From assembly GCF_024721015.1 (NCBI RefSeq), contig NZ_JANAIF010000013.1, positions 1 through 64,000 of the forward strand: a DNA stretch of 64,000 nt, in the 5' to 3' direction. The DNA comes from Xenorhabdus bovienii. GTDB lineage: Bacteria > Pseudomonadota > Gammaproteobacteria > Enterobacterales > Enterobacteriaceae. The position numbers were made by a program, and so were the translations under genes. The notes beneath the pieces are model-generated. The model had not been told where the DNA came from and searched no databases. It was given only the letters and a program-made list of their open reading frames with translations. Positions 49,203 through 60,419 of this stretch are shown in pieces (position 1 is the first letter of the stretch; each line of letters starts with the position of its first letter).

Positions 49203-50374
49203 GTCATCCTGAACGCATTCGCCCTGAATATCAGGGATCCCATAAAGCTGTCAGTTTTTCATGGCGTCGGTTAAAAGCACTGTGCATTAAGGAGAGCAAA
49301 CAAATTGTCCGCGATCCCAGCAGTGCCTTGATTGCGGTAGTTATCCCGTTGATGCTGCTGTTTATCTTTGGTTATGGCATTAACCTTGATTCCGGCAAAC
49401 TGCACCTCGGCATTCTGATGGAACAGCAAAGTGAAGATGCCCGTGAACTCGTTCATGCATTTACAGGCTCGCCCTATATCGATGCCACTGTCAGCGACAA
49501 TCGCCAACTCTTGATCAATAAAATGCAGATGGGTGGGGTTCGCGGTATCATCGTGATACCGGTAAATTTTGATGTTCAGCTCGCCCGTGTTGATGGTTAT
49601 GCCCCTATACAAGTGATCACCGATGGCAGTGAACCCAATACCGCCAATTTTGTTCAAGGCTATGCGAAAGGCGTCTGGCAAATCTGGTTACAGCAACGGG
49701 GGCAAAATCGCGCGGTTTCAACGGCTCCACTCATTGACATCCAAATCCGTTACTGGTTTAACCCCGCAGCCATCAGCCAGCATTTTCTCATCCCCGGCGC
49801 CATTTCAATTATTATGACGGTGGTAGGAGCGATCCTCACTTCTCTTGTGGTCGCCCGCGAATGGGAAAGGGGAACAATGGAAGCACTGCTGTCAACCCAA
49901 GTCACCCGAACTGAATTACTGCTCGCCAAATTATTACCCTATCAAGTGCTGGGTTCTTTCGTCATGGTGCTTTGCATGATATTCACCGTGTTTGTACTGG
50001 GCATTCCCTATCGCGGCTCACTCTGGCTATTGGCACTGATTTCCAGCCTCTATCTCGCTACCGCCTTGGGTATGGGCTTGCTGATTTCTACTGTGACACG
50101 CAATCAATTCAATGCAGCAATGATTGCCCTGAATGCCGCTTTTTTGCCTGCCATTATGTTATCCGGCTTTGTTTTTGAAATAGACAGTATGCCCGCTTTC
50201 ATTCAGGCAACGACTTATGTCATCCCTGCCCGCTATTTTGTCAGCAGCTTACAAACGCTATTTCTGGCGGGTAACATCGGCACTGTGCTGATCACGAATT
50301 TGCTTCTGCTGATTGCCAGCGCCATCGTTTTTATTGGCTTGACCGCATGGAAAACCCGTCGGCATCTGGATTAA
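49199..50374 (+). CDS. ybhS: ABC-2 permease YbhS
   Basis: This 391-residue ABC-2 type inner-membrane permease has one N-terminal membrane helix ([18 protein letters not shown]), a large periplasmic domain (about 65-180) and five C-terminal helices, with the signature [31 protein letters not shown]. It begins in ATGA overlap with ybhF. The N-terminus is about 14 residues longer than E. coli YbhS. Confidence 0.94.
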   Translation: MSHPERIRPEYQGSHKAVSFSWRRLKALCIKESKQIVRDPSSALIAVVIPLMLLFIFGYGINLDSGKLHLGILMEQQSEDARELVHAFTGSPYIDATVSDNRQLLINKMQMGGVRGIIVIPVNFDVQLARVDGYAPIQVITDGSEPNTANFVQGYAKGVWQIWLQQRGQNRAVSTAPLIDIQIRYWFNPAAISQHFLIPGAISIIMTVVGAILTSLVVAREWERGTMEALLSTQVTRTELLLAKLLPYQVLGSFVMVLCMIFTVFVLGIPYRGSLWLLALISSLYLATALGMGLLISTVTRNQFNAAMIALNAAFLPAIMLSGFVFEIDSMPAFIQATTYVIPARYFVSSLQTLFLAGNIGTVLITNLLLLIASAIVFIGLTAWKTRRHLD

Positions 50375-50386
50375 GAAGGAAAGAGC

Positions 50387-51493
50387 ATGTTTTACAGCCT
50401 GTATACGCTAGTCATAAAAGAGTTGCAGTCTCTCCTGAGAAATCCCCAGACACGAGCCACTCTGATTGTGCCGGTTCTCTTTCAGATGACCCTGTTTCCT
50501 TGGGCGGCCACGCTGGAGGTCAAGAATGCCACGATTGCCATTTATAATGAGGACAAGGGGCAGGCTTCCATTGAATTAACCCAGCGTCTGGCAAAATCGA
50601 AAGCATTTCCTGACATTATTTTGCTGACCAGTTCACAGGAAATCCGCCCGACGTTAGATAACCGCAAGGCACTGCTATTGGTGCGCTTTCCCCAAAATTT
50701 CAGTGCCAATATTGCCAGCCAGACACCGACTTCAATTCAGGTTTTACTGGATGGACGCAACTCAAACAGCGCACAAATTTCCGCTAATTATATCCAGCAG
50801 ATTGTGATGAATTATCAGAAGGAATTATTAGGCAATTCGGCCAGTCTCAACAATAGCGACTTGATCATTCGTAATTGGTATAACGCCAATCTGGATTATA
50901 AATGGTTTGTGGTGCCATCACTGGTTGCCATGATTACGACAATTGGCGTTTTGATCGTGACCGCACTTTCCGTTGCCCGTGAAAGGGAACAGGGAACACT
51001 GGACCAATTGCTGGTTGCTCCGTTGGCGACATGGCAGATTTTCCTCGGTAAGGCGATCCCCGCATTGGTTGTGGCAACCACTCAGGCAAGTATTGTTTTA
51101 CTTATCGGGACATTGTTTTACCAAATTCCTTTTGCCGGTTCCTTGCTGCTATTTTATGGCTGCACTCTGGTTTATGGTCTATCGCTTGTTGGTTTTGGCT
51201 TACTTATCTCCGCTGTCTGTTCAACGCAGCAGCAGGCTTTCATCGGCGTGTTTGTGTTTATGATGCCAGCTATTCTGCTGTCTGGTTATATTTCTCCCGT
51301 CGAAAATATGCCCGTTTGGTTACAGGATATTACGTGGGTTAATCCTATTCGGCATTTTACTGATATCACTAAGCAAATTTATTTGAAAGGTGCGGATTTT
51401 TCGGTGATTTGGCACAGCTTATGGCCGTTATTAGTTATTACCGTGACAACTGGCGGGATCGCTTATCGGTTATTCCGTAGTAAAATTGCTTGA
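50387..51493 (+). CDS. ybhR: ABC-2 permease YbhR
   Basis: YbhR is a 368-residue partner permease of YbhS with the same layout: N-terminal helix, periplasmic domain and five C-terminal helices, plus the signature [30 protein letters not shown]. It is the last gene of cecR-ybhGFSR, 12 bases after ybhS. A terminator shared with ybhL lies 220 bases downstream. Confidence 0.94.
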   Translation: MFYSLYTLVIKELQSLLRNPQTRATLIVPVLFQMTLFPWAATLEVKNATIAIYNEDKGQASIELTQRLAKSKAFPDIILLTSSQEIRPTLDNRKALLLVRFPQNFSANIASQTPTSIQVLLDGRNSNSAQISANYIQQIVMNYQKELLGNSASLNNSDLIIRNWYNANLDYKWFVVPSLVAMITTIGVLIVTALSVAREREQGTLDQLLVAPLATWQIFLGKAIPALVVATTQASIVLLIGTLFYQIPFAGSLLLFYGCTLVYGLSLVGFGLLISAVCSTQQQAFIGVFVFMMPAILLSGYISPVENMPVWLQDITWVNPIRHFTDITKQIYLKGADFSVIWHSLWPLLVITVTTGGIAYRLFRSKIA

Positions 51494-51716
51494 TGAATTA
51501 TGGAAAATTATTTTCTCCCGAACTTTTGGCTGATTTTTCCAGTCATGTATTCCACAGGGACAACTCTTGACCGGAGGTGCAAAAAGAGGAAAGCATAATC
51601 GATCATCATTCTATTTTTACATTCTCTCTAAAAATAATTAACAAAAAAATAATGGGAAATAATATATCAACAATTAATCAGAAAAAGATCTTCTTACTTT
51701 CTTTTATTTCTAATAT

Positions 51717-51744
51717 AAAAAAACCTGCTGGTGCAGGTTTTTTT
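51717..51744. terminator. Bidirectional terminator between ybhR and ybhL
   Basis: AAAAAAACCTGC pairs with GCAGGTTTTTTT around TGGT, with A and T runs on both sides, between converging genes. Confidence 0.9.
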
Positions 51745-51763
51745 CCAAAATATTCAGTGGTGA

Positions 51764-52474
51764 TTAACGACGATCACCGAGAATACGTAACAACATCAGG
51801 AACAGGTTGATGAAGTCCAGATACAGAGTCAATGCGCCAGTAATGGAATATCTGCGCAGGTTCTCTTTATCGTTAACATCCAGCTCTGCACCCATTTCTT
51901 TCAGTTTCTGGGTGTCATAAGCAGTCAGACCCGCGAAGACTAAAACACCAATATAGGTGATTGCCCACATCAGTGCCGGGCTTTTCAGCCAGATGTTTAT
52001 CAGAGAAGCCAGAACGATACCAATCAGCCCCATAAACAGGAAGCTACCTAAACCACTCAGGCTGCGCTTAGTGGTGTAACCGTAGACACTCAAAGCACCA
52101 AACATCGCCGATGAAATGACAAAAGTACTGGCAATCGAGCCAAGAGAATAGATCACAAAGATACTGGAAAGCGTCAGTCCCGTCAGCATGGAATACAGCA
52201 TAAACAGCCCTGTCGCCAGCGCACCGCTCATTTTATGAACCAAGCCAGACAGCACAAATACCAATGCAAGCTGTGCAATGATCAGGCCATAAAATACAAT
52301 GGAACTGCTAGAGATTGCGTTTAAGATTTCAGGGCTATTCGCTACATATCCTGCAACAAATGCAGTTAACAGCAGACCACAAGTCATCCAGCCGTAGACT
52401 TGTGCCATATAAGTTTGTACACCAGAGCCAGCTTTCTGGACAATCGAACCACTAGAACGTTGATATCGGTCCAT
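51764..52474 (-). CDS. ybhL: Bax-inhibitor-1 family membrane protein YbhL
   Basis: This 236-residue protein (E. coli 234) has seven hydrophobic segments and the BI-1/YccA signatures VYGWMTCGLLLTAFVAGY (about 28) and YDTQKLKE (about 190), ending in TLYLDFINLFLMLLRILGDRR. The family includes calcium-leak channels in other organisms; the role in bacteria is unclear. Single gene, converging on ybhR. Confidence 0.94.
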   Translation of the reverse strand: MDRYQRSSGSIVQKAGSGVQTYMAQVYGWMTCGLLLTAFVAGYVANSPEILNAISSSSIVFYGLIIAQLALVFVLSGLVHKMSGALATGLFMLYSMLTGLTLSSIFVIYSLGSIASTFVISSAMFGALSVYGYTTKRSLSGLGSFLFMGLIGIVLASLINIWLKSPALMWAITYIGVLVFAGLTAYDTQKLKEMGAELDVNDKENLRRYSITGALTLYLDFINLFLMLLRILGDRR

Positions 52475-52680
52475 GACGATTACCTTTTTATAACAAGTTA
52501 AGGGAAATTGAGACTAATTGAGACTGCTTAAAAATAAACAGTCTATTCAATTGTTATACATTAGCATAGAACATTAACAAAACCATCCGCCAATTAATGG
52601 CAATTTCAGCGATATATTATTTAACTATCCAGTTTTAGAGATAGGCCGCAAAATTATCAGCCAAAAGATTTTACCGTTAT

Positions 52681-53139
52681 TTACCAGCGCCCAGCCGCTT
52701 CCTGATCACTCTCTCGCGTTGCTACCCAGCGCTCTCCTTCCACCAGAGACTCCTTTTTCCAGAATGGTGCTCTGGTTTTCAAATAATCCATAATAAATTC
52801 AGCCGCAGCAAAAGCCATGCTGCGGTGAGCGCTGGTGACACCAACGAACACAATCTCCTCACCCGGATACAATGCACCGATGCGATGAATGACACTGATT
52901 CGTTGCAGCGGCCAGCGCTGACGAGCTTCGTCAATGATAGCCTGCAACATTTTTTCCGTCATACCCGGATAATGCTCCAGTGTCAGTGCCTTGACGCTAT
53001 CCCCCAGATTATGATTACGCACTTTGCCCGTAAAGGTAACGACTGCGCCATCATCATCGCACTGCGAGAGCCATTGGTATTCATCACCAACGTTGAATAT
53101 CTCCCTTTGGACACACACTCGTGTGTTTTCCATGATCAT
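52681..53139 (-). CDS. moaE: Molybdopterin synthase large subunit
   Basis: MoaE dimerises and, with two MoaD subunits, converts precursor Z (cPMP) to molybdopterin. The 150-152-residue protein matches E. coli MoaE closely: GAVVTFTGKVRNHNLGDSVKALTLEHYPGM, HRIGALYPGEEIVFVGVTSAHR and the active-site lysine in KTRAPFWKKE. ATG 53139 overlaps the moaD stop; ATG 53133 lies six bases after GGGGGG and may be the real start. Last gene of moaACDE. Confidence 0.95.
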   Translation of the reverse strand: MIMENTRVCVQREIFNVGDEYQWLSQCDDDGAVVTFTGKVRNHNLGDSVKALTLEHYPGMTEKMLQAIIDEARQRWPLQRISVIHRIGALYPGEEIVFVGVTSAHRSMAFAAAEFIMDYLKTRAPFWKKESLVEGERWVATRESDQEAAGRW

Positions 53140-53381
53140 CCCCCCGTAACTGGCGGGAAAAAAGCCACTTCATCACCATCCTTCAAAGGGTGTTCAGCAT
53201 GTACAAAAGATTGGTTCACTGCGGCAAGTAATTTGCCCTCCTCCAGTGCCAGCGCCCATCGTTCTCCTTTCTCAATCAGAGAGTGACGAAGATCCGCAAC
53301 CGTTGGGTATTCATGAGGCAGTTCGAGTGAATCAGCCCCTACCAGTTCACGAATCTGTGCAAAAAATAGGACTTTTATCAT
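53136..53381 (-). CDS. moaD: Molybdopterin synthase small subunit
   Basis: MoaD is an 81-residue ubiquitin-like sulfur carrier with the required C-terminal Gly-Gly (FFPPVTGG). It is activated by MoeB (25.1 kb) and hands sulfur to cPMP in the MoaE active site. It overlaps moaC by four bases. Confidence 0.95.
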   Translation of the reverse strand: MIKVLFFAQIRELVGADSLELPHEYPTVADLRHSLIEKGERWALALEEGKLLAAVNQSFVHAEHPLKDGDEVAFFPPVTGG

Positions 53382-53857
53382 GATCCCACCTTAAAATTTC
53401 CTGATTTGCCGCCGCTTTTTTCCAGCAAACGTACCGGCCCAATCACCATATCTTTTTGCACAGCCTTACACATGTCGTAAATCGTCAAAGCCGCCACAGA
53501 AGCAGCGGTCAAGGCTTCCATTTCCACGCCGGTTTTCCCCGTCAGGCGGCAGCAGGATTCGATTCTGACACGATGATGTTCGGCTTGTGCTTCTAGTTGT
53601 ACTTCAACTTTACTCAGCAGCAGCGGATGGCACAGTGGGATCAATTCCCAAGTTCGCTTCGCTGCCTGAATCCCCGCAATACGGGCAGTCGCAAAAACAT
53701 CGCCTTTATGGTGATCACCAGCAACAATCATGGCCAGCGTTTCCGCCTGCATTTCAACAAAGGCTTCTGCCCGTGCCTCTCGCACGGTTTCCGCTTTGGC
53801 AGAAATATCCACCATATGGGCTTCACCCGCAGTATTGATATGGGTCAGTTGGGACAT
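53378..53857 (-). CDS. moaC: Cyclic pyranopterin monophosphate synthase
   Basis: MoaC acts with MoaA to make cPMP from GTP. The 159 residues (E. coli 161) show the signatures [47 protein letters not shown] and [23 protein letters not shown], the last containing the catalytic Lys and Asp region. ATG 53857 ([13 protein letters not shown]) follows GGAGCGGAG; the long frame up to 53977 runs into moaA and is rejected. moaB, which lies between moaA and moaC in E. coli, is absent. Confidence 0.95.
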   Translation of the reverse strand: MSQLTHINTAGEAHMVDISAKAETVREARAEAFVEMQAETLAMIVAGDHHKGDVFATARIAGIQAAKRTWELIPLCHPLLLSKVEVQLEAQAEHHRVRIESCCRLTGKTGVEMEALTAASVAALTIYDMCKAVQKDMVIGPVRLLEKSGGKSGNFKVGS

Positions 53858-53891
53858 TCTCCGCTCCTGAAAAATGAATTGAGCCGTTAAA

Positions 53892-54872
53892 TTAACCGCC
53901 AATGAAAGAAAGATTAGGGGTAATGCCACTATCCCCCTGATGTAAAAAGTGAGTCTCACGCTTATGGCGCAACCCACCTTGAATGCGCAATTTTAGATCA
54001 TCAAGTAACGTGTCATCGGACAATAAATCACGCAATGGAATTCCCTGCTCACCAAACAGGCACAGGTGAAGATTGCCAATCGCAGAAACCCGCAGGCGGT
54101 TGCAGCTTTGGCAGAAGTTTTTTTCATACGGCATGATAAGGCCAATTTCGCCCTGATAATCGGGATGACTAAAGACCTGAGCCGGCCCGTCACTGCGGGC
54201 GCGTTGCTGTTGCTGCCAGCCCTCTTGCAGCAGATGGCGACGGATCACTTCACCGGAAAGATGGCGACGGCGGAACAATTCACTGCCTTCCCCCGTTTCC
54301 ATCAATTCAATAAAACGCAATTGGATCGAACGATGTTTAATCCACTCCAGAAAAACGGGCAGGCTAGTATCATTGACGTTTTTCATCAATACGGCGTTGA
54401 CTTTCACTCCACTGAACCCTGCGTCAAAAGCCGCGTCAATGCCACGCATAATCTGGAAAAATTTATCCTGTCCGGTAATGGCGTGGAATTGGCGGGGATC
54501 AAGGCTATCCACACTGACGTTGATCGCCGTCAGCCCCGCCTCTTTCCAGCGGGCAACATCGCGCTCCATTCGGTAGCCATTGGTCGTAATGGCGATTTTT
54601 TTGATCTGTGGGTTTTCATGCACTGTCGCGATGATATCGCAGAAATCACGACGCATAGTGGGTTCTCCGCCCGTCAGGCGAATTTTTTCCGTCCCCAGTT
54701 CAGCAAATGCACGGCTGACGCGGCGAATTTCTGGCAGGAACAGGAACGATTGGTGCCCATGAGGGTGATAGCCATCAGGCAGGCAATATGTGCAGCGAAA
54801 ATTACACACATCGGTAATCGATAATCTCAAGTAATAAAATTTGCGGGCAAATGCATCTACGAGTTGTTCCAC
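53892..54872 (-). CDS. moaA: GTP 3',8-cyclase (radical SAM)
   Basis: MoaA is the radical SAM enzyme that opens molybdenum-cofactor synthesis. It has the N-terminal cluster CNFRCTYC (CxxxCxxC, about residue 21) and the C-terminal cluster region ([21 protein letters not shown]), ending in the conserved GG tail (SFIGG). I take GTG at 54872 (then [11 protein letters not shown]), seven bases after AAGG, giving 326 residues (E. coli 329). The TTG at 54887 falls in the ribosome site. A Moco riboswitch precedes it. Confidence 0.94.
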   Translation of the reverse strand: MEQLVDAFARKFYYLRLSITDVCNFRCTYCLPDGYHPHGHQSFLFLPEIRRVSRAFAELGTEKIRLTGGEPTMRRDFCDIIATVHENPQIKKIAITTNGYRMERDVARWKEAGLTAINVSVDSLDPRQFHAITGQDKFFQIMRGIDAAFDAGFSGVKVNAVLMKNVNDTSLPVFLEWIKHRSIQLRFIELMETGEGSELFRRRHLSGEVIRRHLLQEGWQQQQRARSDGPAQVFSHPDYQGEIGLIMPYEKNFCQSCNRLRVSAIGNLHLCLFGEQGIPLRDLLSDDTLLDDLKLRIQGGLRHKRETHFLHQGDSGITPNLSFIGG

Positions 54873-54888
54873 AATAACACCTTCCAAA

Positions 54889-55006
54889 TACGGGAGATGC
54901 AGGCATTTCTACCTTGCACCCTGGTGACTCAGGAGCCACGGCCAAAGCATCATATCAATGTGGTATCCGTGTGATAGAACAACGACTTAGACACAGAGGC
55001 TAGGAG
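54889..55006 (-). promoter_or_regulatory. Molybdenum-cofactor (Moco) riboswitch of moaA
   Basis: The minus-strand leader carries the conserved pieces of the E. coli moaA Moco RNA in order: CTAGCCTCTG, GATACCA, GCTTTGGCCGTG, CACCAGGG, GTAGAAATG and CTCCCGTA, directly before the moaA ribosome site. In E. coli this RNA lowers moaA expression when cofactor is plentiful. Confidence 0.85.
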
Positions 55007-55309
55007 TTAATACCAATTTCAATCATTATATGAATAATTGTGTGAGTAACGAGATTCTCGTTGCTGATTCTAACGTTTAAGATAATAAAAAGCTAACACC
55101 AACCTTCGATATATATCTTATTACACAACGAGTTAATGAAACATTGTCACATCTACTTCCGAAGATGCATCACTCTGTTATCAATCAAAATATTCGGCAA
55201 AAGATCGGATAAAATCACGGCAATTTCTCAAAGCATCATATTTTATGATAAATTACACCCGATTTATTAAGGCCATATAAGTTTAGTCAATATCAGTAAC
55301 AGGAACCCT
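55007..55309. promoter_or_regulatory. Divergent promoter region of moaA and ybhK
   Basis: About 300 AT-rich bases between divergent transcripts contain no gene. Promoters of both units must lie here, but I could not fix the boxes. Confidence 0.4.
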
Positions 55310-56218
55310 ATGCGAAACCGCACATTAGATGATTTAGATCGTGTGGTCGCCCTCGGTGGCGGTCACGGACTTGGGCGCGTCATGTCTTCCCTTTCATCTC
55401 TCGGTGCCCGTCTGACCGGTATTGTCACAACGACTGACAATGGGGGATCAACCGGAAGAATACGGCGTGCTGAAGGTGGGATCGCCTGGGGTGATACCCG
55501 CAATTGTCTGAATCAACTGATCACTGAACCGACGGTCGCTTCCGCCATGTTTGAATATCGATTCAGTGGTAATGGCGAGCTGGCCGGCCATAATCTGGGC
55601 AATTTGATGTTAAAGGCGCTGGATCACCTGAGTGTCCGCCCCCTTGAGGCCATTAACCTGCTCCGCAGTCTGCTAAAAGTCAATGCACATCTTATCCCGA
55701 TGTCCGAACACCCTGTCGATTTAATGGCTGTCGATGATCAAGGCAATATGGTGTATGGGGAGGTCAATGTTGATCAACTCAATTGTGTACCACAGGAGTT
55801 AATGCTCTATCCCCATGTCAACACGACCAAGGAAGCGCTGGAAGCCATCGAGCGGGCAGACTTGATTTTGATCGGACCCGGTAGTTTTTTCACCAGTCTG
55901 ATGCCGTTGTTATTGCTGGAAGATTTAACTCAATCTCTGCGCCGTAGCAATGCCAGTATGATTTATATTGGCAACTTGGGGAAAGAACTCAGCCATGCTG
56001 CCGCAGGTCTGTCGTTGAGCGATAAGCTTGAAATGATGGAAAGTAAAATTGGCCGCAAGATGATTGATGCGATTATTGTTGGCCCTTGTACTGATATCAG
56101 CTCTTTAAGTGACCGGATTGTGGCTCAACAAATTTTAGAGGCTCAGGATATTCCCTATCGCCATGATCGTGAATTATTACGACAGGCTATCGAAAATACC
56201 CTGCAAAAATTGGGCTGA
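55310..56218 (+). CDS. ybhK: YvcK/CofD-like family protein YbhK
   Basis: This 302-residue protein is the same length as E. coli YbhK. It starts with the glycine-rich nucleotide-binding stretch [17 protein letters not shown] and [14 protein letters not shown]. The family (YvcK, gluconeogenesis factor) binds UDP-sugars and affects carbon use and cell-wall synthesis. Divergent from moaA, as in E. coli. Confidence 0.94.
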   Translation: MRNRTLDDLDRVVALGGGHGLGRVMSSLSSLGARLTGIVTTTDNGGSTGRIRRAEGGIAWGDTRNCLNQLITEPTVASAMFEYRFSGNGELAGHNLGNLMLKALDHLSVRPLEAINLLRSLLKVNAHLIPMSEHPVDLMAVDDQGNMVYGEVNVDQLNCVPQELMLYPHVNTTKEALEAIERADLILIGPGSFFTSLMPLLLLEDLTQSLRRSNASMIYIGNLGKELSHAAAGLSLSDKLEMMESKIGRKMIDAIIVGPCTDISSLSDRIVAQQILEAQDIPYRHDRELLRQAIENTLQKLG

Positions 56219-56274
56219 CTATTTTGCAAGTGGAGAGTGATGCTATTCACTCCCCACATTCCATTCTATTTCCA

Positions 56275-58302
56275 TTACGAGTTAGCAATAAACTGTGCCC
56301 GCAATGCCTGTACCTGATCACGAATATTCGCCGCCTGTTCAAATTCCAGATCCCGCGCATACTGGTACATTTTTTCTTCCAGTTCACGAATTTTGTTTTC
56401 CAGCTCTTTTGCCGACAATTTACGGTAATCATCAGTGTCGGGAGAAGCTTTACCTCTTCCTTTGGCTTTTCCTTTACCATGCGCTGGTTGACCAATTTTC
56501 AGGAGATCACCGATTTTTTTATTCAGCCCTTTCGGTACGATGCCGTGTTCCTCGTTAAATGCCTGTTGTTTGGCACGACGGCGCTCAGTTTCATCAATGG
56601 CTTTTGCCATAGAATCGGTGATCCTGTCACCGTATAAAATCGCCTTGCCGTGCAAGTGACGCGCCGCTCGACCAATAGTCTGGATCAGGGAACGCTCTGA
56701 GCGCAGGAAACCTTCTTTATCCGCATCCAGAATTGCCACCAGAGAAACCTCCGGCATGTCCAAGCCTTCGCGCAGTAAGTTAATGCCCACCAGTACATCA
56801 AACTCGCCCAGGCGAAGATCACGGATAATTTCCACCCGTTCCACGGTATCGATATCAGAATGGAGATAACGCACTCGCTCGCCGTGCTCTTCCAAATATT
56901 CAGTCAAATCTTCTGCCATCCGTTTTGTCAGCGTCGTCACCAGTACTCGCTCGTTTTTCTCGGCACGGATACGAATTTCAGATAGCAGATCATCAACTTG
57001 CGTGGCTACAGGACGAACTTCAATTTCAGGATCAATAAGACCCGTCGGGCGCACCACCTGCTCAACCAGTTCGTTACCTGATTTTTCCAATTCATAACGG
57101 CCAGGGGTTGCAGAAACATAAATCGTCTGGGGCGCCAGTGCTTCAAACTCCTCAAACCTCAATGGGCGGTTATCCAATGCTGATGGCAGGCGAAAACCAT
57201 AATCCACCAGCGTTTCCTTTCGGGAACGATCGCCACGATACATGCCGCCAATCTGCGGGATAGTGACGTGAGATTCATCTACCACCAGTAAACCATCCGC
57301 TGCAAGGTAATCAAACAACGTTGGCGGTGGCTCACCTTCGGCACGGCCAGAGAGATAACGGGAGTAGTTTTCAATGCCAGAGCAGTAACCCAGTTCGTTC
57401 ATCATTTCGAGGTCAAATTGTGTTCTCTGGGTGATACGCTGTTCTTCCAGCAGTTTATCCGTCGCCAGAAGCATTTTGCGTCGCTGTTCCAATTCAACTT
57501 TAATGTCTTCCATCGCCTGAGTAATACGCTCACGCGGTGTGACATAGTGAGTCTTGGGATAGACGGTATAACGCGGCACGTTGTACTGAATCTGACCGGT
57601 CAGTGGATCAAACAGGGAAAGCCGCTCCACTTCATCATCAAACAGTTCAACACGCAGCGCATGTTCATTAGATTCTGCGGGGAAGATATCAATCACTTCG
57701 CCACGCACCCGGAAGGTCCCGCGCTGGAATGCCTGATCATTGCGGGTATATTGCAGCTCTGCCAGACGATGCAAGATGGCGCGCTGATCAATGAGCATGC
57801 CATCGGTCAGATGAAGCATCATTTTCAGGTAGCTATCGGGGTCACCCAGACCATAAATCGCAGAAACCGAGGCAACCACCACCACATCCCGACGTTCGAG
57901 CAGGGCTTTTGTTGCCGACAAACGCATTTGTTCGATATGCTCGTTCACAGAAGCGTCTTTTTCGATAAAGGTATCTGAGCTGGGTACATAAGCTTCTGGT
58001 TGGTAGTAGTCATAATAGGAAACAAAGTATTCCACCGAGTTTTCAGGGAAGAATTCTTTCATTTCGCTATAAAGTTGAGCCGCCAGCGTTTTATTGGGAG
58101 CAAGGATCATCGTTGGCCGATTCAGATTTGCAATAACATTAGCTATCGTGAAAGTTTTGCCTGATCCCGTCACCCCCAAAAGCGTCTGGTGGGCAAGACC
58201 ATCTTCCAGCCCTTCCTGTAATTTCCGGATAGCCTCTGGCTGATCCCCTCCCGGTTCGAAATCAGAATGTAACTTGAATACTTTGCTCGTTTCTTTGCTC
58301 AT
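56275..58302 (-). CDS. uvrB: Excinuclease ABC subunit B
   Basis: UvrB is the damage-verifying helicase-like subunit of nucleotide excision repair. The 675 residues (E. coli 673) show Walker A GVTGSGKT (about 40), the beta-hairpin [21 protein letters not shown] (about 92-112), DESH ([11 protein letters not shown]), motif [11 protein letters not shown] and the C-terminal UVR motif ([19 protein letters not shown]). I start at ATG 58302 ([15 protein letters not shown]); the extension to 58365 is unconserved. LexA and DnaA sites lie upstream. Confidence 0.97.
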   Translation of the reverse strand: MSKETSKVFKLHSDFEPGGDQPEAIRKLQEGLEDGLAHQTLLGVTGSGKTFTIANVIANLNRPTMILAPNKTLAAQLYSEMKEFFPENSVEYFVSYYDYYQPEAYVPSSDTFIEKDASVNEHIEQMRLSATKALLERRDVVVVASVSAIYGLGDPDSYLKMMLHLTDGMLIDQRAILHRLAELQYTRNDQAFQRGTFRVRGEVIDIFPAESNEHALRVELFDDEVERLSLFDPLTGQIQYNVPRYTVYPKTHYVTPRERITQAMEDIKVELEQRRKMLLATDKLLEEQRITQRTQFDLEMMNELGYCSGIENYSRYLSGRAEGEPPPTLFDYLAADGLLVVDESHVTIPQIGGMYRGDRSRKETLVDYGFRLPSALDNRPLRFEEFEALAPQTIYVSATPGRYELEKSGNELVEQVVRPTGLIDPEIEVRPVATQVDDLLSEIRIRAEKNERVLVTTLTKRMAEDLTEYLEEHGERVRYLHSDIDTVERVEIIRDLRLGEFDVLVGINLLREGLDMPEVSLVAILDADKEGFLRSERSLIQTIGRAARHLHGKAILYGDRITDSMAKAIDETERRRAKQQAFNEEHGIVPKGLNKKIGDLLKIGQPAHGKGKAKGRGKASPDTDDYRKLSAKELENKIRELEEKMYQYARDLEFEQAANIRDQVQALRAQFIANS

Positions 58303-58379
58303 GCTCCACTTCCACCTGATATCATTTACAACAAAAAGCCCCTGCACATCCAAATGCCGACCCAAACTCTCTTATAATA

Positions 58380-58395
58380 CTGGATAAAAAACCAG
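58380..58395 (-). promoter_or_regulatory. LexA (SOS) box of uvrB
   Basis: CTGG-N8-CCAG, reading CTGGTTTTTTATCCAG on the uvrB strand, followed by GTATTATAAG, a probable -10 region. The E. coli uvrB operator has the same core (CTGTTTTTTTATCCAG). Confidence 0.82.
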
Positions 58396-58733
58396 CTTCA
58401 AGTGAGTTAATAAAATAATATTGTTTTTTATTGCAAAGGAAGCATGTGGAGGTTTGGCAAAAGAAACCAAAATAACTTTATCGTGATATTAACTTTTAGT
58501 TAACACCTGACGTGACTATTTTTATCCCCAGATATTCGTCTTGATTTTTCCCATTCTTGTATTAGCGACTGAAATGATGAAGCACTGAATCGCAAAGGGG
58601 AGTGGAAAGGGATTGATTTTATATAATCAACTGATTCTGATAAAAAAAATATCAGAGGAGAGAATAACAGCAAATCTTGCGCAAGCCGCGTATTATCTTG
58701 TGTCAGAGTACTTTTATAAAACTAATACACAAG

Positions 58734-58758
58734 GTTATCCACAGGAATAGTGGATAAC
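58734..58758. promoter_or_regulatory. Inverted pair of DnaA boxes
   Basis: GTTATCCAC and GTGGATAAC form a perfect 9-bp inverted repeat with a 7-base spacer. The left arm contains the consensus DnaA box TTATCCACA (58735-58743); the right is TTATCCACT on the other strand (58757-58749). A weaker TTATCCCCT lies near 58794. A DnaA site upstream of uvrB has been described in E. coli. Confidence 0.75.
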
Positions 58759-58972
58759 TCAGCAAACCCTATTAGGCATGGGAGGTTACGGAGTTATCCC
58801 CTTTTATAAATTTCTTCAGTAGTGGAATATTTTCATGCTGTTTTAGCATTGATTCGCACTATTTGTTGCTCAAAAATGGCTCAATCGTTGTTGAAATGAA
58901 GTACTTTCTATACCTGAATACCCACTTTCCCAACGGCCTAGTTATCAATTTTAACTGACGCTAAGTAAACAA

Positions 58973-59656
58973 TTAGTTAACCAATAAATCAATATTTATA
59001 TATTCGCCGATATTATTGTTATCACTCAATTCGCTCAAGTGAGGGATAACCCCTAGTAAAGGTGCGGGAATCATCCGTTCCAACGTCTCCAAATACGCTG
59101 TCTGACGTTTACCGGCGGGTTCAATTTCATTGGCAATCCAGCCGGCTAACCTCAATCCAGAATGTTGAATCGCTTTTGCCGTCAATACCGCATGGTTAAT
59201 ACAGCCCAGTTTGACTCCCACCGTCAAAATCACAGGCAGTTCTTCCTGAATCACCCAATCAGCAAAAGTGGTATTTTCCGACAAAGGTGTATACCAACCG
59301 CCTGCACCTTCAACCAAAACCCAATCAGATTTTGCCGTCAATCTTTCCAAACCCTGTGATATCACCTCAAACTCAATCGGCTGGTTAAGTTCAGCACTCA
59401 CAATATGGGGAGATGTCGGTTCAACAAATACCAGTGGGTTGACTTCTTGATAAGCCAAGGATACGGAACTGTTGCGCTGTAAGGCCAGTGCATCTCCATT
59501 GCGTATTCCTTCTGAGGTGATCTCACTGCCCGATGCCACGGGTTTGTAACCTGCGGTTTGATATCCTTGCTTATTTGCCGCTTGCAGCAACGCGCAACTG
59601 ACGATAGTTTTACCGACTTCAGTGTCGGTTCCGGTAAGAAAATATTTATTTGTCAC
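58973..59656 (-). CDS. bioD: Dethiobiotin synthetase
   Basis: BioD closes the ureido ring of dethiobiotin from DAPA, CO2 and ATP. The 227-residue protein has the P-loop LTGTDTEVGKT (about 7-17), KPVASGSE and VEGAGGWYTPL. GTG 59656 (then TNKYFLTG) overlaps the bioC stop and follows GGAG; the TTG at 59677 inside bioC is rejected. Last gene of bioBFCD. Confidence 0.94.
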   Translation of the reverse strand: MTNKYFLTGTDTEVGKTIVSCALLQAANKQGYQTAGYKPVASGSEITSEGIRNGDALALQRNSSVSLAYQEVNPLVFVEPTSPHIVSAELNQPIEFEVISQGLERLTAKSDWVLVEGAGGWYTPLSENTTFADWVIQEELPVILTVGVKLGCINHAVLTAKAIQHSGLRLAGWIANEIEPAGKRQTAYLETLERMIPAPLLGVIPHLSELSDNNNIGEYINIDLLVN

Positions 59657-60419
59657 AGTAAATAACTCCAAAAGCAATCTGATAGCTTAATGGGTAATCC
59701 TCATTATTCCGTGGATACGCTTCAGCCAGAGTGTTCAGGCGTTTTCGGGTCATGAGTCCATGCTGGCGACCATGATGAAGGTGCGTAGCCCCTATTCCTT
59801 TCAGCGAGTTCAGCAAAGGCAGCAGTTGCGGGTAATATTGGCAATATTGTCGGCTTATTATCTTGTGTCGATAGGCGTGGCACGCGTCAGTGATCGCTTG
59901 TAAAGGCAGAAATTGGTTGATATGCCGATAAGTGTCAACCTGTCTCCACGCCGCTTCCAACTCATACAGCGAACCTTGCGCAAGTGTGGAGAATAAAATG
60001 AGGCCACCGGGACGGGTAACCCGATGAAATTCCTGCAATGCACATGGCAGTTCATTACACCACTGCACGGCCAAGTTGCTGAAACAGATATCTACGCTAT
60101 TATCCGCCAGCCCCAAGTGCTCAATATCCCCTTGCAGGTAGTAATCGGCAACTTGCTGCTCCTGCGCATGATTTAACATACCAGAAGCCAGATCCAGTGC
60201 GATAACCTGCTTGCCCCGCTGCTTCCAGTGCGCACTGAAAAAACCTGTTCCACAGCCTGCATCCAATACCCGGACACCGAGATTTTCTGCCTGCGCCAGT
60301 TCCATCAGGTATTCACCTGTTTGCTGTTGCAATTTAGCAGCCGTATCGTAACGAGAAGCGGCGCGCCCAAAAGCGCCTGCAATCGCCTGCTTGTCAACGG
60401 CCTTAACAGCCAGATCCAT
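59646..60419 (-). CDS. bioC: Malonyl-ACP O-methyltransferase
   Basis: BioC methylates malonyl-ACP so that fatty-acid synthase can build the pimeloyl chain. The 257-residue SAM-dependent enzyme has the glycine-rich motif [16 protein letters not shown] (about 48-62), then LDLASGML and [16 protein letters not shown] 60419 ([21 protein letters not shown]) fits the E. coli alignment (251 residues) and overlaps the end of bioF by 17 bases. Confidence 0.94.
   Translation of the reverse strand: MDLAVKAVDKQAIAGAFGRAASRYDTAAKLQQQTGEYLMELAQAENLGVRVLDAGCGTGFFSAHWKQRGKQVIALDLASGMLNHAQEQQVADYYLQGDIEHLGLADNSVDICFSNLAVQWCNELPCALQEFHRVTRPGGLILFSTLAQGSLYELEAAWRQVDTYRHINQFLPLQAITDACHAYRHKIISRQYCQYYPQLLPLLNSLKGIGATHLHHGRQHGLMTRKRLNTLAEAYPRNNEDYPLSYQIAFGVIYCDK

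Larger units (their letters stand above)
58303..58972. other. Long uvrB-bioD intergenic region
   Basis: About 670 AT-rich bases contain no gene. The uvrB-proximal part holds the LexA box. The middle holds inverted DnaA boxes (annotated separately). The bioD end shows no clear terminator. Confidence 0.6.

Noticed and set aside
54066-54824. 252-codon plus-strand frame opposite moaA
   Set aside because: It is an antisense shadow of a well-conserved gene with no family features.
57418-57978. 186-codon plus-strand frame opposite uvrB
   Set aside because: Antisense shadow; uvrB is unmistakable on the minus strand.
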